A program made the position numbers and the translations under genes. From NCBI GenBank assembly GCA_001953115.1, contig LSSL01000419.1, positions 10,724-36,573 on the forward strand: DNA of 25,850 nucleotides. Direction: 5' to 3'. This DNA is from Smittium mucronatum (taxonomy: Eukaryota; Kickxellomycota; Harpellomycetes; Harpellales; Legeriomycetaceae). The notes under the pieces are model-generated. The model did not search any database, was not told where the DNA came from, and saw nothing but the letters and a program-made list of their open reading frames with translations. Positions 19,571 to 25,850 of the stretch are shown here, one piece after another (the stretch's first letter is position 1; the number at the start of each line of letters is the position of its first letter).

Positions 19571-19984
19571 GAAGTGTATTTAAGTTAAATGGAAACTATT
19601 GGACGGGTATTAGTATCGATTAAGTGAGTTCAATAAGCCCTTTAGTTAAAGCGAAGTTCAATAAAATAAAGATATTCTACAAGGATGGACCTATAGTTCA
19701 GAATAAAGGTATAAAAGCTCGATGAAATTTTTTTTGAAGGATATCTTATCTACGTATGATCCTATTTTAGTTCTGTTAAGTATTAAATAAACCCAAACCA
19801 TACATTATTGCAAATGCTGCAAATATTTTTTTCAAGAAAAATGAAATTTCCTGTAAAATGGTGGCCATTTGGAAAAAGTAAAATGCGCTTTAGGTTTATT
19901 AAAAGTCCTATCCCATAATTTTTTTTCCGTAAAAAAAATTAATGCTTCATTAATTAATTCACCAAAAGATGTATAAAAAAGCTT

Positions 19985-20055
19985 ATTGCCTATGCATATT
20001 TTTTTAATTTTTTAATTTTTTTAAAGGGAATTTTATTTGTCATTGCCTATGCATA
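19985..20055 (+). repeat. 14-bp direct repeat ATTGCCTATGCATA
   Basis: The 14-mer occurs at 19985-19998 and 20042-20055, separated by T- and A-rich DNA. It lies just beyond the 3' end of the piggyBac-like relic and might be a terminal or subterminal repeat of that element, or chance. Confidence 0.5.
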
Positions 20056-20074
20056 AATCAATTTTTTTATACAT

Positions 20075-20720
20075 GAATCTGGTCCATGAAAGGTTTAAAC
20101 TTCGAATTATTCATAATTAAGAAAATTTCGCCCCTTAATCCATCATTTATCAAAGATTTTTTAGAAACTTTCATTTATCATTTTAGCTTATATATATTAT
20201 TTTTCATAAAAAGTTGCCTTAATTTCAATATTAATAAAAAAAATGACCTCAAATTAATCAATTTTTATAAATTAATAAAATTTAGAATGTAGAAGCTTCA
20301 TATTTTAAGAGGTTGTTTAAGACTCACCACATTATCAATAAATATTTATTAAATTTTATACTTAATCGTTCTTTCAACTACTGTTATTAAGTGGTTTTTT
20401 TTGATATCTCATCCTATTAAAAAAACAATAATCTAATCTAATTTAATTTTTTTTATATTTGAAAGTTAATTAACAGATTTAAAGTATATAAATACAATAA
20501 GATCATTTTTAGACAAAATTTTATCAATTTTCTATAAGTTCTTGGTTGTATGAATTTTTTTACAGGCATAAATAGTCCCGTAAATTTTTTCACTTTTCCC
20601 ACATTTAGAATATCAATTAAAGTGTGATGATAAATAAACATCATCTCCAAAATTAATTTATTGTTAATTTATAAATGTAATAACATATTAATTAGGTAAA
20701 GTTTATAAAGAAATAGATAC
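20075..20720 (-). pseudogene. Decayed piggyBac-like transposase
   Basis: On the minus strand a 65-codon frame (20650-20453) contains VKKFTGLFMPVKKFIQPR followed by LIKFCLKM and YLYTLNL. This follows the piggyBac pattern DExMIKFKGRxSxKQYxxxKPxKxGIKxxCL...YLYxFEIY. After a frame change, IFIDNVVSL (Asp codon 20334-20336) matches the second catalytic segment DNFFTS. In the same frame, GLRGEIFLIMNNSKFKPFMD at about 20145-20090 matches the LKKGE...KWMDKR region. The first catalytic Asp segment is degraded (LNVGKV where DE is expected), with several stops and at least one frameshift. Similarity further upstream (LISRIYFFINF, cf. RFxxLxRFLHF) is weak. Order and spacing of blocks make piggyBac the best call; hAT or other DDE families fit less well. 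Confidence 0.6.
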
Positions 20721-21570
20721 GACTAATAAGCCCAGAATCTTTTTCCAACTCAAAAAATATGGTAGAAAAAGTTTTTTAATACTATCAAATTAATGAGAAA
20801 GCGCTAATTTTTTGAGGTTCGAAAATAAATATAACTTCATTAAGCTGTAAATCAGTTTTCTGAGAAATGAATATGGATAAGATACATATCTCATAAGTTA
20901 AATTAATAATTTTCGAGAAAATTATTTATGTAAGATAAAAAAAAATCAATTTTACCAGAAATTAAAAATAAATAATCTTTTTCCAATGGGGATAATTTCT
21001 ATTCACTAAAAATTTAGGAAAGTATTCAATACGTTTATTGAATAAATAAAATAACTCGAATAAAAAGGAGCTATTTAAATACAATAAATTTTAAATATTC
21101 AATAATAAAATTCATTATAACACTAAGGTTTACCCTTTTTGGGTATGACCACATATACTAATCCATCTTTTTTAAATATATTTAATTTTTACAGATAGTT
21201 AAATAATGCAGATATACCAAGAAAGTAAAAAAAAATTATGTTAAAGTGCAGTGTTTTTCATAAATAATACCCAAAGTCACAAAAAATGACGAATCTAATA
21301 ACCTTTATAAATCCAATAAACCCTTTTTTTCAAAAAAGCGTTGAAAAGAAAATATAAAAGTAAATTTTTTTATGAGAAGTTTATTTTAAATTCGATAAAG
21401 TCTGCCATAGATATTTTAAAAAAATTGTCGCTCAATTATTTTTTTATGCTCTAAAAGTTCGATACCCCGAATGGATAGGAAAATGAATCCTTAAAATGTT
21501 TAAACTTTTAAATTTTTTTTTAAATAAAATTTGGATTCCAATCAGAAAATTACTATTTTCAGTACAAATT
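20720..21570. other. AT-rich DNA, no gene seen
   Basis: No supported feature. The piggyBac-like N-terminus may extend into the first 150 bp, too eroded to define. Confidence 0.5.
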
Positions 21571-22335
21571 CAAGACCAGCGTGTCAGCATCTAGTGGGAT
21601 TAAAGTCATTTTATACTCGACCACAAGCAGTTTTTCAAGCATACTCTCAATAAGTTTCGTTTAAATTTTAAAATTGATTTCTCATTTTTGGCAGGATCGG
21701 CTCAGGTACGAGCCAGAAAACCATATAATTTCTTTGTCTATCCCATCAAAAAATTTAATAAGATGTGGCAGACAGATTGATTAAAACAGAGTTTCCATGA
21801 GAAACTTGCTTTTACTAATTTTTCATACTAAATAATTAATATAAGATGGTCTCTGGGCGGTTTGGAAGGTCCCTATACTAATTTCCTTATGAATTTTAGG
21901 CTAATTTTTAGTTCTGTGTACAGATGTTGAAGGTTTATCCAGTTTCATTTTATTCAAAATTTTTGGCTCACAGTTCAATGATGTATTTTTGGTTGTTTAT
22001 TATTTATTATTTTGCCTATTATAGTAATGTTTGGTTTATCTTTTGAATTTTGAGCTCAGTTTTTTTATCCAGCTTGCGCTGCAGGTCACCCAGATTGTCA
22101 TTCTAGCCTTGATGAGTAACTTTATGAGGTCAGCAGTTGAATTTTTTAGCTTTGATCATTTGTTATTTATGTTATCTTGGGCGGTGAGGAATTTAAGAAT
22201 ACATATTTAATCCCCAGTTCGGTTCAGATTCCTTCCATAGCAGCAAAATTACCGATACTAGTAATAAGTCAGTTCCCTTTGTAGATTCTGGCACGGACCT
22301 GTTTGACTTCGTCTTATTGGAAGATTAATTTTAAA
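21570..22335. other. GC-elevated island, possible coding relic, unassigned
   Basis: Composition rises and both strands show stretches that look like eroded protein. The minus strand at 21780-21560 reads LIKFFDGIDKEIIWFSGSYL and LIESMLEKLLVVEYKMTLIP. The plus strand at about 22075-22190 reads LALQVTQIVILALMSNF, and at 22270-22320 VPFVDSGTDLFDFVLLED. I cannot assign strand or family; the DSGT is too short to call a protease. Confidence 0.3.
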
Positions 22336-23430
22336 AATAATCTAAAAGAGCAAGAATTTCCATTGTTCTCTTTATCATTCTATATACAACTCCGACTTAG
22401 CGAGCTCTTAAATGATTTTTAATGAGTTCAATTTTACTATTTGAAAGCAACTGTTGAAGTGGGATTATTATGATAGCTTGTATTTCGATTTTTATGCAAC
22501 CGGTCCGCTTATAGCTTAAATAATAAGTTTGTTTTTTTACAGATTTTCAGCAGATGTGATTTGTATTTTCATAAAAAATTAGAGCATTTAAGTATTTCAC
22601 TCTCAAAAATTGATTTAGGTTCACATAAATACCATTTTCAAAAAAAAACTTAATCGGCTATTTTCTGTTTGATATCACAATATAATTTTGTTTTTAGTAA
22701 ATCCAATTTAGATATTAGTTTAAAGTTATTACATAGTAAAAGAAAAGAAAGTACCAGAGAAATTTATATCAGTTATACAACTACCATTTAATCTTCTATT
22801 TGAGATTTATGAATTTTTTGGCAAAATTAATAAATATTTTAAAACCATTCTGTATGTGTTTTGGAGTAGTTTTAGTTTTTAGCACTTAGTGGCTAGAGTT
22901 TTTTTTTTTTTTAAAATCCTTTCAGATATACTAGACTTCTTTTTAATTTGCACCATTAATAGCAATAGTTCCTAGATCTTTACAAAAATTTAATCGGTCA
23001 AATAAAATCGGTATTTTTTTTCCAAATCAGTATAAAACTAATATTTTCCCATATGATTTAAAGATATATGTGAAATTCATGCGTAGATTTTGAGGCCAAA
23101 TTCATGAAGCTAAAAACTGGATCCCCAACTTATCTACCACTTCTATATCAAAAAAACCAATAATCAACTGTCAATTTATAGTTATAAAGTTAAAGAAAAC
23201 TGGTTTACGTAATAGTATATATACGTTTGAAGATTTTGTCTAACCGATTAAGAACTCGTTCTGATAAAATGATTTTTTATATTAAGCATATCCCAGAGAT
23301 AGAAATGGTCACAGGAATTCTTAATCCATTCCTATTAATTCTGAGATAAAAAAAAATAAAAGATCAGCTATAACAAACACCTGAATATTTTTGAATTAAC
23401 AAAAAATATAGCTCATATTCTACTATACAC
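22336..23430. other. AT-rich DNA, no gene seen
   Basis: No supported gene. TTTTGTCTAACCGATTAA at about 23235-23253 resembles the tail of the dispersed repeat at 3518-3845 and 9796-10081. Confidence 0.5.
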
Positions 23431-23730
23431 TTAGCTCTTCCTTAGATTTACCAATCTGAAAATAAAACTAAAATATATTCTGCCCTTTTCTAGGCCATTA
23501 GAGATATAGTATCTAATAAAACTGTGGACTGATAGTCGATAGCTCTATTCCATCCATAAATACAAGAACAAAAGTTCATTTCCGACTATCCCAAAGACTA
23601 AATTGTAGGATATAAATTTTTTAACCCAAAAAATGAAGGGATATTTATTATTTAAATCAATGCCACTAACAAAATGGCTAGGTTTTAAACATAAAGTATT
23701 TTGACTGGTTTGATAAATTAAAATCACCAT
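23431..23730 (-). pseudogene. Decayed Harbinger/PIF-like transposase fragment
   Basis: The minus-strand frame from 23730 reads HFVSGIDLNN, then KKFISYNLVFGIVGNELLFLYL and, past a stop at 23545-23547, SYRLSVHSFIRYYISN. This follows the DDE core of Harbinger transposases: GAIDGTxI, KKxYSxNVQGVVDHExxFLYV and GSVHDSRVFRxS. The first catalytic Asp (SGID) is kept. The second, expected in VVDHE, is Gly (IVGNE), and the HDS Asp is Ser. A second stop is at 23431-23433. Only the central catalytic part is recognisable; no DNA-binding partner ORF or terminal repeats were found. Confidence 0.6.
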
Positions 23731-24344
23731 TAAAGTTCATTGGAATCTTTCCAAAAAAATACATGGTATGAATATATACATCAACTCTTATTTAATTTTT
23801 CAATTGCGGACTGCCTATTGAGTTGTTATAATATCTTCAGTTAAATATTCATTTAAAAAAATTCCTCTCATTTCACTATTCAGTATACCAAATTGAATTC
23901 GCCCATAATAATCCAATATACTAATAATATTGAAAAATGTAGATTATATATTTTTATTTTTTTCGAGCAAATAAATTTCTATTTTCGTGTATTTTGTATA
24001 AAAATGCGGGTATTCAACTTATGGCAATAATTTTTTTAAATATTTACTCTTATAACACTCTCTTGGTATAGCTAAAAACACTATGGCTGGGCATTGAACT
24101 TAAAGCCAATAAAGGCTTATACACTACTACCCAAATAATTCTATTTCTATTTAATATTTATAAAGCCCTTAGGAGATTATTATAGATTTGGGAATTCTTT
24201 TTAGTACTTAAAAAATATGAAAATAATTTATTTAATAAACCAGTTTTTATCTATAATCATAAAATTCAATAAGAAAAAAGTTATCATCTTGATTGGGGCA
24301 CTCCTTATTTTTATTACTACTTATTAATGTTTATCTTTCGTTAT

Positions 24345-24720
24345 TGTGATTGAAAATCTGGTAAATATCACACCCATCCAAATAAATTTACTGAAATATT
24401 TTTCAATGTGGTTATGACCTATTTCCATCTTGTTTTTGAGTTTCTGGAGTTCTTCAGAAAGAAGTTCGTAATTTTTTTTATAAAGATACTCATATGATTT
24501 CTGAAATCCTTCTTATGTAACACGTTTCTAGTCGGGATCATCATAAATTTGAAGGACATAAAGTATAACGCTTACAGTTAAATATCTAGATCCCTTTGTT
24601 TTTCTAATCTCAACACAGTTCCATCTAAATAAGCTGATTTTGAGAGTTAAATAATATAATTTTTTTCCCCTTATTCACTCGACCATTCTTTTCCATATGC
24701 AACAGAGCTATGTAATTGTG
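24345..24720 (-). pseudogene. Decayed FLYWCH-type / MULE-like N-terminal fragment
   Basis: On the minus strand NKGKKIILFNSQNQL (about 24685-24630) is followed, in a shifted frame, by LFRWNCVEIRKTKGSRYLTV (Trp codon 24621-24623), then YDDPD and a helical stretch LYKKNYELLSEELQKLKNK, with stops after YDDPD and after RVT. FLYWCH and related Mutator-like N-terminal zinc domains show G-K...W-x-C...C-x-A/G-R-L-x-T...H-x-H. Here Trp and the first Cys are present, the second Cys is Lys or Thr, and the His pair is lost. The coding character is clear; the family call is tentative. Confidence 0.4.
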
Positions 24721-25850
24721 AATAGGTGTCTAAATTCATGAATTATATAAATAGGGTTATCAATCATAAAAATTTTCAAAAAATTGTTTGAATGTAGTTT
24801 TTTTTTTGTTTCCAGATTGCCGCTGAGAAAATGAAAAATAATTCAATATTGTAATCTTTAAATTTTGAAACGGTTCTTTGATAAAATTGTAGAATAAGTG
24901 TTATCTTGTTTAGAAAAATAAAATTCTAGACTAATTTCAGTGGCGATTTGTTCTAACTATTTAGGGAGATCTAAGCCGTTCTTTGGTAAAAATTATACTT
25001 TAAAATAAAAGTTCTTTTCCTCGATAATTCTTTAAATAATTCTTTATATTGATTTGGAACCACTAAAAAATCATACCTCTGTTCATATATAATTTATAAA
25101 GACTGCCAAATCAACAAAAAATCCATTTTTTTGATTTTAAAAAAAAATTTTCTCTAATCTTCGTGGCTACAAGTAACGATCCGTTTTTTCTTGCGGTTGC
25201 AGATTAAATTTTGACCAAAACAGTGCTAAATTTTACTTTGGGTATTTGGATCCCAGAAGACGACTTTTATTTCTTTGAAAAGAAAATTTTTGAAGGGATT
25301 GTTTTCCAACGGAAAGGGGTTCCACCCATATTAAGAATATAAATTAATAAAGCAAATATACTAATTATTTTAATTTTTTTAAATTAAATGTCGCTCAGTT
25401 GGAAGAGAACTTAATTCCGATTTTTAATCATATTTTTTGACTTCTTTAAAAATTAATCCTCTTTAAGTTGTCAAGTTCTAGTTAAACCCTATAAAAATTT
25501 CACTGTATATAAAAAAAAATCCTTAAAATTATCTAACCAACATTTGCTTATAAAGAATTTTAAATAACGAAACATTAGGAAGAATATCTCAAACCGTCAA
25601 TTTTTTTTAAAGTACTTTCTATAAAAGATCCGACGGTGGTTGATAACTTATTCGCCATTTTTTCATCCATCAAGTTCTTTGGAAAGTTTTACATGATTAA
25701 TAAAATCTCACACTATTTAAAATAAAATTCATAGATATTTGTTTCAAATATTATCTTTTCAGTTTTACTAATTCAAAAAAAAGATCCTTTTTAGTAATTT
25801 TTGTTCCATTCATTGATCCACCTAATTGTTGGATCATTATTCACACTATC
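24721..25850. other. AT-rich DNA to the right edge, no gene seen
   Basis: No frame or motif that I can support. Slightly GC-richer patches at 25155-25215 and 25625-25660 are too short to interpret. Confidence 0.5.

Noticed and set aside
20086..20292. Plus-strand 68-codon open frame
   Set aside because: It is antisense to the piggyBac-like relic blocks and has AT-driven composition.
1..25850. CRISPR array, bacterial operon or phage-like system
   Set aside because: No regularly spaced direct repeats, no ribosome-binding sites or operon spacing, and the genes and introns are eukaryotic.

Overview
The window looks like AT-rich nuclear DNA of a eukaryote, most likely a fungus. It holds one intact intron-bearing housekeeping gene, a chromodomain Ty3/gypsy LTR retrotransposon of Tf1/sushi type, and eroded DNA-transposon genes with spliceosomal-type features. 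An early-diverging, AT-rich fungus would fit, but genus and phylum cannot be fixed from sequence reading alone. No bacterial operon, CRISPR array, tRNA or rRNA gene was found.

Layout. 1-355: a GC-richer segment running off the left edge, unassigned. 360-4091: AT-rich DNA with copies of a dispersed repeat. 4092-9553: a full-length but dead LTR retrotransposon of 5,462 bp with two 202-bp LTRs, gag, a well-formed -1 frameshift signal, and protease, RT, RNase H, integrase and chromodomain regions; it carries 13 premature stops and three frame breaks. 9554-10201: a diverged second copy of the dispersed repeat. 10202-11710: a large inverted repeat with arms of about 315 bp (about 98-99% identical) around an 879-bp centre. 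12205-15663: cytosolic leucyl-tRNA synthetase in three exons, the only gene here that looks functional. 15664-25850: mostly AT-rich DNA holding decayed transposase genes, all on the minus strand: pogo/Tigger-like (16161-17500), piggyBac-like (about 20075-20720), Harbinger/PIF-like (23431-23730) and a FLYWCH/MULE-like fragment (24345-24720). Two GC-elevated islands with stop-broken reading frames (18590-19570 and 21570-22335) are unassigned.

How it fits together. The retrotransposon keeps a whole replication logic although its proteins are broken. A TATA box lies 34 nt before a predicted RNA start. The 11 nt at that start are complementary to a primer site just inside the 5' LTR, as in self-priming Tf1-type elements. 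Gag and Pol are joined by a slippery heptamer, a 7-nt spacer and a bulged hairpin. The rest of the window is a transposon graveyard around a conserved translation gene. The inverted repeat is the youngest-looking structure and has no coding content that I can see.
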